A DNA stretch of 64,000 bases from Endozoicomonas montiporae CL-33. GTDB taxonomy: Bacteria > Pseudomonadota > Gammaproteobacteria > Pseudomonadales > Endozoicomonadaceae. The notes under the pieces are model-generated. The model was not told the DNA's origin. It did not search any database and was given only the letters and a program-made list of their open reading frames with translations. The DNA is taken from assembly GCF_001583435.1 (NCBI RefSeq), contig NZ_CP013251.1, forward strand, positions 1,513,001 to 1,577,000, written 5' to 3'. Both the position numbers and the translations under genes were made by a program. Shown piece after piece: positions 27,801 through 36,664 of this stretch (position 1 is the stretch's first letter; each line of letters opens with the position of its first letter).

Positions 27801-29613
27801 AGGTCATGACGACTTTGCTCATGAAGGCATCGCCAGAACTTCCTGCAGGTAGCCAGCTACCCGCTATTTGGCTACCGATTAAGCCATCCTCAGAAAAAGA
27901 CCAGTTCTCCGCCAGCACATTAACCGTGGCATTGGCGCTGTTACTCTCTGCACCCTGATCATCCGTCACAACAACATTCAGAATGCGGTCACCGCCAACA
28001 GTAAACCCTTCGCTGGAATCTATAGCTAATGAATCAAGAACGGACTGATAAACACCAGCCGTTGCAGTACCGGACAGTGTTAAAACACCATTCTCATAAA
28101 CCGCTGTCAGACCTGAGTTGCCGACGTCAACGCCAAGCCTGTCACCCGCTTCACCATTGGTAATAGTAACGGTTGCCTTGCTCAGGGTTGAGCCAAGGTC
28201 AGCATCTGTAATAGTGATGCCTCCCAATAGTTCGTCACCTTCACCCAGATTTAAAACAGGTGCATCATTCTGACCTGTAACATCCATACCAAAGGTATGC
28301 TCTGTTGTACTGCCTCCGTCATTAACCGTATAGGTAAAACTGGCAGGCAGGTTCAAGTCTTTCGGCAAAAAGTTAAGCAGTGGATTCGCTACTAATTCAA
28401 TGGTGCCATCTGCCCTGAAGTAAATAGCACCCACTTCAGGAATGGGTGGCGTACCATCAGGGTCTTTAATGCCTATCTTAAAATCACCGGCATCATTGAT
28501 GGTGTCAAATTCACCACCGATCTCACGGACATAGTCCTTACCATTAAAGGTCATGACGACTTTGCTCATGAAGGCATCGCCAGAACTTCCTGCAGGTAGC
28601 CAGCTACCCGCTATTTGGCTACCGATTAAGCCATCCTCAGAAAAAGACCAGTTCTCCGCCAGCACATTAACCGTGGCATTGGCGCTGTTACTCTCTGCAC
28701 CCTGATCATCCGTCACAACAACATTCAGAATGCGGTCACCGCCAACAGTAAACCCTTCGCTGGAATCTATAGCTAATGAATCAAGAACGGACTGATAAAC
28801 ACCAGCCGTTGCAGTACCGGACAGTGTTAAAACACCATTCTCATAAACCGCTGTCAGACCTGAGTTGCCGACGTCAACGCCAAGCCTGTCACCCGCTTCA
28901 CCATTGGTAATAGTAACGGTTGCCTTGCTCAGGGTTGAGCCAAGGTCAGCATCTGTAATAGTGATGCCTCCCAATAGTTCGTCACCTTCACCCAGATTTA
29001 AAACAGGTGCATCATTCTGACCTGTAACATCCATACCAAAGGTATGCTCTGTTGTACTGCCTCCGTCATTAACCGTATAGGTAAAACTGGCAGGCAGGTT
29101 CAAGTCTTTCGGCAAAAAGTTAAGCAGTGGATTCGCTACTAATTCAATGGTGCCATCTGCCCTGAAGTAAATAGCACCCACTTCAGGAATGGGTGGCGTA
29201 CCATCAGGGTCTTTAATGCCTATCTTAAAATCACCGGCATCATTGATGGCGTCAAATTCACCACCGATCTCACGGACATAGTCCTTACCATTAAAGGTCA
29301 TGACGACTTTGCTCATGAAGGCATCGCCAGAACTTCCTGCAGGTAGCCAGCTACCCGCTATTTGGCTACCGATTAAGCCATCCTCAGAAAAAGACCAGTT
29401 CTCCGCCAGCACATTAACCGTGGCATTGGCGCTGTTACTCTCTGCACCCTGATCATCCGTCACAACAACATTCAGAATGCGGTCACCGCCAACAGTAAAC
29501 CCTTCGCTGGAATCTATAGCTAATGAATCAAGAACGGACTGATAAACACCAGCCGTTGCAGTACCGGACAGTGTTAAAACACCATTCTCCAAGCCTGTCA
29601 CCCGCTTCACCAT
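24811..29613 (-). CDS. giant T1SS adhesin, C-terminal fragment (after frameshift)
   Basis: About 1590 residues continuing the frame of the adhesin after a 38-bp deletion in repeat 2; the apparent start is not real. It contains the rest of repeat 2, then three near-identical 249-residue repeats, then three diverged relatives (about 215 residues each, beginning near 26764). The last 130 residues have the type I secretion C-terminal pattern: DIIDVTDDNNILYISGSG, then WQHYSYSSGDDEVNVYVEQ ending in hydrophobic residues. No RTX nonapeptides are visible. It is presumably surface-bound and involved in attachment. Confidence 0.85.
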   Translation of the reverse strand: MVKRVTGLENGVLTLSGTATAGVYQSVLDSLAIDSSEGFTVGGDRILNVVVTDDQGAESNSANATVNVLAENWSFSEDGLIGSQIAGSWLPAGSSGDAFMSKVVMTFNGKDYVREIGGEFDAINDAGDFKIGIKDPDGTPPIPEVGAIYFRADGTIELVANPLLNFLPKDLNLPASFTYTVNDGGSTTEHTFGMDVTGQNDAPVLNLGEGDELLGGITITDADLGSTLSKATVTITNGEAGDRLGVDVGNSGLTAVYENGVLTLSGTATAGVYQSVLDSLAIDSSEGFTVGGDRILNVVVTDDQGAESNSANATVNVLAENWSFSEDGLIGSQIAGSWLPAGSSGDAFMSKVVMTFNGKDYVREIGGEFDTINDAGDFKIGIKDPDGTPPIPEVGAIYFRADGTIELVANPLLNFLPKDLNLPASFTYTVNDGGSTTEHTFGMDVTGQNDAPVLNLGEGDELLGGITITDADLGSTLSKATVTITNGEAGDRLGVDVGNSGLTAVYENGVLTLSGTATAGVYQSVLDSLAIDSSEGFTVGGDRILNVVVTDDQGAESNSANATVNVLAENWSFSEDGLIGSQIAGSWLPAGSSGDAFMSKVVMTFNGKDYVREIDGEFDTINDAGDFKIGIKDPDGTPPIPEVGAIYFRADGTIELVANPLLNFLPKDLNLPASFTYTVNDGGSTTEHTFGMDVTGQNDAPVLNLGEGDELLGGITITDADLGSTLSKATVTITNGEAGDRLGVDVGNSGLTAVYENGVLTLSGTATAGVYQSVLDSLAIDSSEGFTVGGDRILNVVVTDDQGAESNSANATVNVLAENWSFSEDGLIGSQIAGSWLPAGSSGDAFMSKVVMTFNGKDYVREIGGEFDTINDAGDFKIGIKDPDGTPPIPEVGAIYFRADGTIELVANPLLNFLPKDLNLPASFTYTVNDGGSTTEHTFGMDVTGQNDAPIIEISSSDSFENASGLFGNIEIKDPDLGDKIQSATVSLNEPAAGETLSIDAGGIFDDYGINVTSSVPGQLSFSGEASKEDYEAALSRVYFISSNAPITSGNRTLTVEVSDLQGAIGHAEKTIAVNSARDYEVHEDDLLDGQSDDLPTHWKAEGSEAKITSVVMTYKDRDYIRDVEDFTHGDYFKITIEDQEGAGGIPFDPIGEVYFHGDGRVEFVPMDDLNILPANFALDARFTYTTELSGVVSVDTMDIKLIGDKDSPTVIFNKSSDHSSSSGLFGDVNVLNDLSSVINYLKVGISGDAGGDVLKVDIAAINQRYGNDFIDVEYRDDGDIVFSGHLSGQDSLKLYEDLISRVYLVPADSTADGTERTLHLDIFNSEGQDGEFYRKVTVNKESAITTSESDLISGTGNQHSWLPEGMNEGMITSVVMTFDGKDYIRDIHDYSDRSDHFKITIVDEDKGIPELGALYFKPGGSIVFEPYPVMLSQVLGSSDMQKPGLAATFTYTIEDSEGNSSVHVLDMTLAGDDVITATFSEPSEGYSVLNLVGTNDETVLLEYFAREAGDGEKGIGGIEEVSLNNATLSFDIEDIIDVTDDNNILYISGSGDIEDGFDQGLTNEGTVSQNSKDWQHYSYSSGDDEVNVYVEQSLLPQVV

Positions 29614-30461
29614 TGGTAATAGTAACGGTTGCCTTGCTCAGGGTTGAGCCAAGGTCAGCATCTGTAATAGTGATGCCTCCCAATAGTTCGTCACCTTCAC
29701 CCAGATTTAAAACAGGTGCATCATTCTGACCTGTAACATCCATACCAAAGGTATGCTCTGTTGTACTGCCTCCGTCATTAACCGTATAGGTAAAACTGGC
29801 AGGCAGGTTCAAGTCTTTCGGCAAAAAGTTAAGCAGTGGATTCGCTACTAATTCAATGGTGCCATCTGCCCTGAAGTAAATAGCACCCACTTCAGGAATG
29901 GGTGGCGTACCATCAGGGTCTTTAATGCCTATCTTAAAATCACCGGCATCATTGATGGTGTCAAATTCACCACCGATCTCACGGACATAGTCCTTACCAT
30001 TAAAGGTCATGACGACTTTGCTCATGAAGGCATCGCCAGAACTTCCTGCAGGTAGCCAGCTACCCGCTATTTGGCTACCGATTAAGCCATCCTCAGAAAA
30101 AGACCAGTTCTCCGCCAGCACATTAACCGTGGCATTGGCGCTGTTACTCTCTGCACCCTGATCATCCGTCACAACAACATTCAGAATGCGGTCACCGCCA
30201 ACAGTAAACCCTTCGCTGGAATCTATAGCTAATGAATCAAGAACGGACTGATAAACCCCAGCCGTTGCAGTACCGGACAGTGTTAAAACACCATTCTCAT
30301 AAACCGCTGTCAGACCTGAGTTGTCGACGTCAACGCCAAGCCTGTCACCCGCTTCACCATTGGTAATAGTAACGGTTGCCTTGCTCAGGGTTGAGCCAAG
30401 GTCAGCATCTGTAATAGTGATGCCTCCCAATAGTTCGTCACCTTCACCCAGACTTAGAACA
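26765..30461 (-). repeat. five tandem 747-bp adhesin repeats (249 residues each)
   Basis: The units are 29715-30461, 29006-29714 (709 bp, carrying the 38-bp deletion), 28259-29005, 27512-28258 and 26765-27511. They are nearly identical in DNA, differing by a handful of substitutions such as GTGTCAAATT versus GCGTCAAATT. Such identity favours recombinational gain or loss, and also assembly errors. Each unit has a GEGDELLGGITITDADLG strand and an ENWSFSEDGLIGSQ linker. Confidence 0.95.
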
Positions 30462-31321
30462 GGCACATCGTTGACACCAGAAATACTCAGTGATGTTGTA
30501 AATTCCTGTGGTGATACCAACCCCTGCGAGTCGGTAACAATAATTCTGATTTCAAGTGTTTCAAGATTGCCATCATCAGGAATGCCAGAAATTGTTCCGG
30601 TAGCAGGATCAAATACGAGCCATTCTGGCAGCTCACTCCCATCAGTCAGGGTAACTTCATAGGTATAATTTCCGGAACCACCAGTCGCTTCAGGAGTGAA
30701 CGTAAAAACTTCTTCTTCTGCAGCTAAAAATGGTGAAGCCACATTTAATAAACTGATAGGAGAAAATGACGGCAAGCTTTCAGGTTCTACAGGGCTTGTC
30801 TGCGACTCAGCTTCGGATTCTGCTTCCGCCTCTCTTTCATTCCTGGTAGTTGCCTGAGAGGTATCCTCTTGTTCTGCTCCAGTGACAAACAAGGAATCAA
30901 CACCGCCATCACCTGCCAATACATCAGCTACTGGATTCAATGCATTACCAGCGCCGCCATCTGTTGATGATGAATCTGTAGCAATCTCTGTATTTTCAGC
31001 TTCAAACGTTGTTTCAGTGTTCTCTGCTTCAACTACGACATCGACAACTTCTACACCATTAAACTCTCCGGATGCAACCTGCTGAGCCGTTATCGTTTTT
31101 CCACCTGATATCAAACCACCGGAGTTTGCAAACCCCCCAATATTAACTTCAATTAAACCATCACTAATGACAAGCGTACCGTTTACTAAGACGAGCTCCA
31201 AGCCTTCAGAAGCGGTGATATCAATTTGTTCACCTGCTTGTAAGTTTATTTCGACACCAGCCTGCAAAGTAACTTCACGTACTTCACCTTCTTTATTCAC
31301 AATTTTTAATTTAATCGCCAT
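29528..31321 (-). CDS. giant T1SS adhesin, N-terminal fragment (LapA/BapA-like)
   Basis: The start is the ATG at 31321 (AGGA ribosome site), giving MAIKLKIVNKEGEVREVTL; the longer frame to 31375 has no ribosome site. The first 100 residues resemble the BapA prefix/LapA retention region (beta-rich, IDITASEGLELVLVNGTLVI). An acidic linker (about 110-190) and an Ig-like He_PIG/cadherin-type domain follow (GSGNYTYEVTL...ATGTISGIPDDG). Then comes repeat 1 and the first part of repeat 2. A 38-bp deletion at about 29588 shifts the frame, and the ORF ends in nonsense at 29528. I found no dialanine LapG cleavage site. The whole gene would span 24811-31321, about 2180 residues. Confidence 0.85.
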   Translation of the reverse strand: MAIKLKIVNKEGEVREVTLQAGVEINLQAGEQIDITASEGLELVLVNGTLVISDGLIEVNIGGFANSGGLISGGKTITAQQVASGEFNGVEVVDVVVEAENTETTFEAENTEIATDSSSTDGGAGNALNPVADVLAGDGGVDSLFVTGAEQEDTSQATTRNEREAEAESEAESQTSPVEPESLPSFSPISLLNVASPFLAAEEEVFTFTPEATGGSGNYTYEVTLTDGSELPEWLVFDPATGTISGIPDDGNLETLEIRIIVTDSQGLVSPQEFTTSLSISGVNDVPVLSLGEGDELLGGITITDADLGSTLSKATVTITNGEAGDRLGVDVDNSGLTAVYENGVLTLSGTATAGVYQSVLDSLAIDSSEGFTVGGDRILNVVVTDDQGAESNSANATVNVLAENWSFSEDGLIGSQIAGSWLPAGSSGDAFMSKVVMTFNGKDYVREIGGEFDTINDAGDFKIGIKDPDGTPPIPEVGAIYFRADGTIELVANPLLNFLPKDLNLPASFTYTVNDGGSTTEHTFGMDVTGQNDAPVLNLGEGDELLGGITITDADLGSTLSKATVTITNGEAGDRLGEWCFNTVRYCNGWCLSVRS

Positions 31322-31386
31322 AATCCTATCCCTGATAAATGTACACGACTGAAACTGAATAAAGTAAAAAGACAATAATGCAGCCT

Positions 31387-31428
31387 TAAATAAAAAGGAG
31401 ACTGAATAGTAAGCCTCCTTTTTATTTA
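31387..31428 (-). terminator. rho-independent terminator between TolC-like gene and adhesin
   Basis: TAAATAAAAAGGAG and CTCCTTTTTATTTA form a perfect 14-bp stem around a 14-nt loop, T-rich on the 3' side on either strand. It implies that the adhesin has its own promoter in the short gap before 31321. Confidence 0.85.
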
Positions 31429-31454
31429 ACTAAAGCTCATAAAATGTGCACCTT

Positions 31455-32747
31455 CTAAAATTTATGAGAAGACGCAAGTACTCCCATTGAGCTAACTAGC
31501 CTGTATTTTTCAAGATGAAGGGTAAACTGTTCATTCACCTGCAGCTTTCTGGCATTAAAGCTCTCCTGCTCACTATCCAAAAGGTTCAGAAGCGATCTGC
31601 GCCCAACCTGATATTGCTCAAAGAATGAGTTTTTTACCTGTTCACGTTCATCCGCATAACCATTGATTTCTTTTACCCGTTTTTGAGCTGCATCCAAAGC
31701 AAACCATGACTGAGAAACCGTCTCTTTAATTTTTCTATAGGTTTCCTGATACTCCTGCATAGACTCATTCATCTGTTCAGCACGCTGCTTTATCCGCGCT
31801 TTATCAGCGCCGCCTCTGAACAAGTTATAATTCATCGTTATCAAAGCATTAAAATCATCACTAGGGCTTTTCGAACCGTCAAGGTTGCGATTTCTGCTCG
31901 CTGATAATTCAAGGCCAAATTCAGGAAAATTACGCCCCTTACTGGCTTCGTAGTTCTTTTCTGCAGCATCTTTCCTATATTCAGCCATTTTCAAGGAAGG
32001 ATGAACAGAAAGTGCCTTTCTAACAGCATCTTGCAAACCTGAGGGCATAGACAACACTGTATCAGGCATACTCAAGTCTTCAGGCTGCACACCAACCACC
32101 CTCTCAAATGATGCTTTTGCAGATGCCAAATCTCTTTCTATTTGTCTCAACTCTGCCCTTGCCAACCTTAGACGACTACTCGCTTGTAATTGATCCGCTT
32201 TATCTCCGTACCCGGTACTAGCGCGATCATCAACTTTGTCAGCTATCGCTTTCTGTACGCTTACATAATCTCGACCATGATCCAGCAGCATTTGGTGCCG
32301 TAAAACATCCATATAAACCTGAACAACGCTAAAGAATGTAGATTCTTGAACATCTAGCTTATTTTGAACTTCTGCCATACTTTCTGCTTTAGCACCCAAA
32401 ATGCGATTCTGCGTCTCTAAACCATCAAAAATAAATTGTTTTAGTGTTATCTTTCCTTCATTACGGGTTAGTGTCTCGAACGCATCTTTGTCGTTTGTTC
32501 TGCCAGCCACGGTACTGTTTCTACTTTTCTCTTTTCCCCAACTTGAATACACATCCAGCGTCGGAAGATAGCCAGCCTGCTCTTGCTTCACCTGCTCTAT
32601 CTGCGCAGAGCTACGGTAAGATGCAGCTAGAATAATAGGGCTATTTTTTTGCACATGAAGAAAGGCTTCATTGAGCGACATCCCATACGACAGTGGAGAG
32701 AAAAAAGAAGCTACAGCGACAGAATAAAAGACTTTTTTGAGCATCAT
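31455..32747 (-). CDS. TolC-family outer-membrane efflux protein (LapE type)
   Basis: A 430-residue TolC-like pore with a signal peptide (to about residue 23, ending SYG). Two internal repeats of the outer-membrane efflux domain are visible, each with long coiled helices (for example LQASSRLRLARAELRQIERDLASAKASFE). Together with LapB and LapC it completes a type I secretion route for the adhesin. Three consecutive start codons occur (GTG, ATG, ATG at 32750, 32747 and 32744); the first ATG is used here. Confidence 0.9.
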   Translation of the reverse strand: MMLKKVFYSVAVASFFSPLSYGMSLNEAFLHVQKNSPIILAASYRSSAQIEQVKQEQAGYLPTLDVYSSWGKEKSRNSTVAGRTNDKDAFETLTRNEGKITLKQFIFDGLETQNRILGAKAESMAEVQNKLDVQESTFFSVVQVYMDVLRHQMLLDHGRDYVSVQKAIADKVDDRASTGYGDKADQLQASSRLRLARAELRQIERDLASAKASFERVVGVQPEDLSMPDTVLSMPSGLQDAVRKALSVHPSLKMAEYRKDAAEKNYEASKGRNFPEFGLELSASRNRNLDGSKSPSDDFNALITMNYNLFRGGADKARIKQRAEQMNESMQEYQETYRKIKETVSQSWFALDAAQKRVKEINGYADEREQVKNSFFEQYQVGRRSLLNLLDSEQESFNARKLQVNEQFTLHLEKYRLVSSMGVLASSHKF

Positions 32748-33293
32748 CACAATTCCATGTTAGATAACATTTGACTACTAATAACCAAAATCCTGATGGT
32801 TAAACTTTTTCAATATAAATTATCAATCATATCTATCTGTGTAAACACCCTCTGAATACAACAATTCCCTCAATAGCAATGTTACCCCCAGGGCGAAAGC
32901 ATCTTACGTACGTTCATATCAAATTCAGATTCCACAGGTTCAGGGCCATTAGCACATTGAAGAGCCAGGCTGACAATTCTGCACTCTACTCACTCCCGCA
33001 GCCACAGTAGTTCTTTCTACCTGCTTTTCCAGCTGTAACTGCTGGATTGGCCACTGTTGCGGATCATTCCGTACCAGAAGACACTGCCCGTTCAACTAAT
33101 ACAAATGCCTTAGTCCTTTGAGATCATCTTTAATGCAATCTTCTCACAAATGAGCTACGGTAGTTATGAATAACCACCACACGCCGTTGAATGAGTTTAC
33201 ATAACCAATGGCTCCAGTTCGTTTGGAGCTCCGTTCCTACAGCCTGAAACCTTCGAAGGCGCCTGAAGCAGGCGTTATGCACCGGAGTAACTT
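32748..33293. other. non-coding region, possibly with a decayed gene
   Basis: About 545 bp. The left third is AT-rich and holds the TolC-like gene's promoter. On the - strand near 32960-33090 a short open stretch reads CLLVRNDPQQWPIQQLQLEK and is bounded by stops, so it may be a gene relic I cannot identify. A small hairpin (GGCTCCA/TGGAGC) lies at about 33211-33229. No intact gene is seen. Confidence 0.4.
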
Positions 33294-33725
33294 ATGAAAC
33301 AAATACTAATCGTTCTAGGCCTATGGTCTGTGTTTCCGCTGCAAGCTCTGGAAATAAAGGTCAACCCGGGAAAGTATTCAGTATATTATCACTTTGAGTA
33401 TGAGCTTCGTCCTGATCATTACGAAATTAATAAAAAATACGGTTTTAATGATGGGGGTCAGTTTGAGGTATTTGTACCAAAAAAATATTTCCCTATTCCA
33501 GCACCAAACTGTAATAAGAATATTATCATTCGAATGCCTTATTCCAATAAAGAGGATACCAAAAGGGCACTCTACGAAAAGCTTCTGCAAAACAAGGCAG
33601 TTACAGTAACCCTTGAGGCGAATCCATATGTAGACGTTCTTCAGGAGAAACCGTTGAAATTGCAATTGCAATATTGCAATGTTTTCTTCCGCCAACGTGA
33701 TGGAGATTACTACAACCAACTATAA
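33294..33725 (+). CDS. exported protein of unknown function
   Basis: A 143-residue protein with GGAG 7 bp before the ATG and a signal peptide (MKQILIVLGLWSVFPLQA). The mature part has two Cys (near residues 73 and 127), which could form a disulfide, and is rich in aromatic residues and Lys. I recognise no family. It stands alone between decayed DNA on both sides. Confidence 0.7.
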   Translation: MKQILIVLGLWSVFPLQALEIKVNPGKYSVYYHFEYELRPDHYEINKKYGFNDGGQFEVFVPKKYFPIPAPNCNKNIIIRMPYSNKEDTKRALYEKLLQNKAVTVTLEANPYVDVLQEKPLKLQLQYCNVFFRQRDGDYYNQL

Positions 33726-34102
33726 GAGGCTGTTCATAATGTTTCCTGATTACCATTAATCATACGCCAAACTACATGTAGTGCTAATTTGAGAATACTC
33801 GCATGTCTTTTCATTCTTTTTGCGTATAATCCTGCAGAGAATTTATAAAAGTTTTTCAGTATTACCAAATGAAATAGCCGCTATAAGGGCTTCTACCCCG
33901 ATTATCACAGCAAAATCTGCTTCTATCAGTCCCAATGAGGCACAGGCTTACAACATCACCCGAAAAGATGATTAAGCAATATCTGTCTTTTGATTATCTG
34001 GAAGCCAGCGATTCCCGACCTTTATCAAAAGCCCGCAGCTGTCAGGCTTTAGAGCGTGATAAAAAAATCTGCAATCGCACAATTGAACGACTATTTTTGA
34101 CT

Positions 34103-34380
34103 TTATGCTGCATGATCTGACCGGTTGCAACTATGGCCAAACCCGTTCAAAAACGTATTAAATGTTCCTCGCCTACACAAATTTAAACGTCTTAAGACGT
34201 ATATTAAGCGGGAATAGCTGTCTGGAAGCTTAAGTAATCGTTCCGTTATGGGAGCTTTATTGACAGCCGCTTTCCCAAGCCTCGTGATCATTGAAGGCAT
34301 ATCAAAGCGCCTGTTAAAACGATAGTTGAATTCGGACAAGTAAGAAGGCAAATGCTTTGGATCAAGCTTATGCTCCAGTT
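34103..34380 (-). pseudogene. IS1595/ISXO2-type transposase, C-terminal remnant
   Basis: The - strand frame reads HKLDPKHLPSYLSEFNYRFNRRFD, the closing signature of ISXO2-like DDE transposases (LxEFxxRFNRR), then AAVNKAPITERLLKL. No DDE core or zinc ribbon remains upstream. It may be related to the truncated IS1595 at 58039, but the two fragments do not overlap. Confidence 0.7.
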
Positions 34381-34759
34381 TGGAGAATTACGAGTACCAA
34401 TGTACTTCTTGAAACCCGCTAAAATAGGGCTTTATGAGTTCCTATTGCCCTGAGATGCCCTAATATTGCCATTTAACGGCAAATACAGGGCTGCCAAAGA
34501 ACATGGACCTGCCAGAAATACGTAATTTCAGGTCCAAATCAGTGGGTTAATGAAACAGGCTTCCAAAAGTGGCTGCGGAATCCTTTGTGCTGCAATGCCT
34601 AAGACGAACTTAAATAAGTTGTACTATTATGCACGTAATTCTCTAATGTGGAGAAGCTTATGGTAAGTGCCTGCAATTGCCATTTTAACATTACCGAACA
34701 TGGTGTTTACTCGGGTAAACAGCTCATTCTTTATTGATGCATGACCTCCGCCAGTAATC

Positions 34760-34937
34760 TATCTCTTTAACACAAATATTGAATATTTAACCTTCTGACA
34801 ATTTATGACGGGGCGACCGTCCTGAAACCCTTGATAAATGAAGACTATGAAAACACGACCGACTCGCTATACGACTTTTGTCGTTATTTCTACAGAGCTT
34901 GTGCCGCAAGGGTTTCAGGATTTGTGTTAAAGAGATA
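34760..34937. mobile_element. MITE-like element, family 2
   Basis: 178 bp bounded by perfect 18-bp inverted ends (TATCTCTTTAACACAAAT and its complement). Inside lies a second inverted pair, TCCTGAAACCCTTG / CAAGGGTTTCAGGA. It has no coding capacity. One end recurs at 18556-18580. Confidence 0.75.
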
Positions 34938-34948
34938 GCCTAATCAGA

Positions 34949-35070
34949 ACGAGCGAAGCGACCTCCCAACACAGTGAGCCCGTTAATGGAGTATCAGCCA
35001 TTAACCTGCAGGACTCGATGATATAAGAGAGTTGCCGTGTTGGGAGGTCGCGTTCCGCTCGTCCCAACCT
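34949..35070. repeat. long inverted repeat downstream of sstT
   Basis: GCGACCTCCCAACAC (34959 region) pairs with GTGTTGGGAGGTCGC (35036-35050), and the flanking ACGAGCG/CGCTCGT extends the stem. GTTAATGG/CCATTAAC forms an inner hairpin. It lies 40-60 bp after the sstT stop and may act as a 3' structure of that mRNA or be a small mobile element. Confidence 0.6.
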
Positions 35071-35112
35071 ACATCCCCTGGCATTCAAAGGGTGTAGGTT
35101 AAGCCAGTACTA

Positions 35113-36363
35113 TCAGGCTTCAGCCTGCTCACCGGAAACAGCAGTCTCACCATTCTGTTCGGCAGCAATACACGCTGTGGCAGTAAAGACCACGTCGGTA
35201 GAACTGTTCAGTGCAGTTTCAACCGAGTCCTGAATCACACCGATAATAAAGCCGACAGCCACCACCTGCATAGCCACTTCGTTTGGAATACCAAACAGGC
35301 TACAGGCGAGAGGAATCAACAGCAGGGAGCCACCGGCCACACCGGAAGCACCACAGGCAGAAACCGCAGCCACTACGCTCAGGATGAACGCTGTAGCAAT
35401 GTCTACCTGAATGCCCAGAGTGTTCACCGCAGCCAGAGTCATCACGGTAATAGTGATGGCGGCACCGCCCATATTAATGGTTGCACCCAGAGGGATGGAA
35501 ACGGAGTAGGTGTCTTCATGCAGCTTCAGGCTTTTGCACAGTTGCATATTCACCGGAATGTTTGCCGCAGAGCTACGGGTGAAGAAAGCGGTCACTCCAC
35601 TTTCACGGATGCAGCGCAGCACCAGTGGGTAAGGGTTCTGACGGGTTTTCAGGAAAACGATCAGGGGGTTTACACCCAAAGCGATGATCAGCATGCTGCC
35701 CACCAGAATCACCAGCAGGTGCGAGTAACCCAGCAGTACCGAAAAACCGGTGGAAGCAATAGTGTCAGCCACCAGACCAAAGATACCGAAAGGTGCCAGC
35801 TGAATCACAAAGCGAACAATGCTGGATACGGCATCAGACATATCGAGCAGGGTTGTCTTGGTGGTGTCGGATGCATGGCGCAGTAACACGCCCAGACCAA
35901 TTGCCCAGGCCAGGATGCCGATGAAGTTACCATTCAGCAGCGCTTCAACCGGGTTCTGAACAATGCGGAACAGCAGAGTGTTCAGTACTTCGCCAATACC
36001 TTCCGGCGGTGTAGCGCTGGCACCTTCTGTTGCCAGACTCAGAGTGACGGGTGACAGGAAGCTAAGAGCTACGGCAGTAAAAGCGGCAGCCAGAGTACCA
36101 ATCAGGTACAGAATAACAATTGGACGAATGTTGCTGTGTTGGTCTTTCTTCTGGTTGGCAATAGACGACATAACCAGAACAAATACCAGAATAGGAGCAA
36201 CCGCCTGCAAAGCGCGTACAAACAGTGATCCAAGAATGGCAACGGAGCCAGCGGTAGCAGGAGAGGCTACCGCAATAAGTGTACCCAGAGCGATACCAAT
36301 AACGATTCTGAGTACCAGGCTAATGCTCGTCATTCGCTCGAACAGCGACTGAGCTTGATTCAT
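35113..36363 (-). CDS. sstT: serine/threonine:Na+ symporter SstT
   Basis: A 416-residue dicarboxylate/amino acid:cation symporter (DAACS) family protein with eight membrane helices and two re-entrant loops. The family motif [15 protein letters not shown] lies near residue 256 and the Na+-binding [14 protein letters not shown] near residue 291. Length and motifs match SstT, which imports serine and threonine with sodium. It is a single-gene unit. Confidence 0.95.
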   Translation of the reverse strand: MNQAQSLFERMTSISLVLRIVIGIALGTLIAVASPATAGSVAILGSLFVRALQAVAPILVFVLVMSSIANQKKDQHSNIRPIVILYLIGTLAAAFTAVALSFLSPVTLSLATEGASATPPEGIGEVLNTLLFRIVQNPVEALLNGNFIGILAWAIGLGVLLRHASDTTKTTLLDMSDAVSSIVRFVIQLAPFGIFGLVADTIASTGFSVLLGYSHLLVILVGSMLIIALGVNPLIVFLKTRQNPYPLVLRCIRESGVTAFFTRSSAANIPVNMQLCKSLKLHEDTYSVSIPLGATINMGGAAITITVMTLAAVNTLGIQVDIATAFILSVVAAVSACGASGVAGGSLLLIPLACSLFGIPNEVAMQVVAVGFIIGVIQDSVETALNSSTDVVFTATACIAAEQNGETAVSGEQAEA

Positions 36364-36664
36364 TTAGAATTCCCTCTTTCTTCTTTGAACAGTAAATAAC
36401 CTGAACTCAGGCTTGTTGGACTTGTTGTACTGATGGTCAGGAACAGGCGATAGCTTTGTTTGCTGTGTTTGTAACAAAAGCCACCTGGCTGATTATATAG
36501 GAGAGGCGGGTTTGAATTATATTGCTGTACATCATTGTTTTTGTGAAGATTAATGCCATAAAAAATGATTTGACAGTGGGTTATTTCTTTTTTTGAAGTC
36601 GGGAGGCTATTGATAAGTCATCAAAGCCTCCATTTAACAGACAGCACTATTCTTTCAGGAATCA
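36364..36664. other. intergenic region between sstT and LuxR-type regulator
   Basis: About 300 bp containing the sstT promoter region and the hairpin at 36602-36631 after the regulator gene. No ORF or known RNA motif is seen. Confidence 0.4.
36602..36631. terminator. hairpin after the LuxR-type regulator
   Basis: GGAGGCT and AGCCTCC enclose TTGAT/ATCAA, a 12-bp stem with one bulge and a 5-nt loop, 33 bp after the regulator stop. No U-run follows on the - strand, so efficiency is uncertain. Confidence 0.5.

Larger units (their letters stand above)
33726..35112. other. decayed region with IS remnants and palindromic elements
   Basis: About 1.4 kb without an intact gene. It contains the C-terminal relic of an IS1595-type transposase (34103-34380), a 178-bp MITE (34760-34937) and a long inverted repeat (34949-35070). 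On the - strand at 33735-33880 an open stretch ending KLALHVVWRMINGNQETL looks like the tail of another lost gene. This is a graveyard of mobile DNA. Confidence 0.55.

Noticed and set aside
24811..31321. RTX calcium-binding repeats or LapG dialanine cleavage site in the adhesin
   Set aside because: I found no GGxGxDxUx nonapeptides and no TAAG or PAAG-like site; the protein is a type I secretion substrate by its C-terminus only.
33199..33280. Integron attC-like site (ACATAAC ... GTTATGC) before the exported protein gene
   Set aside because: The terminal boxes pair 6 of 7, but the inner L boxes do not pair, there is no attC after the gene, and no integrase is in the window.
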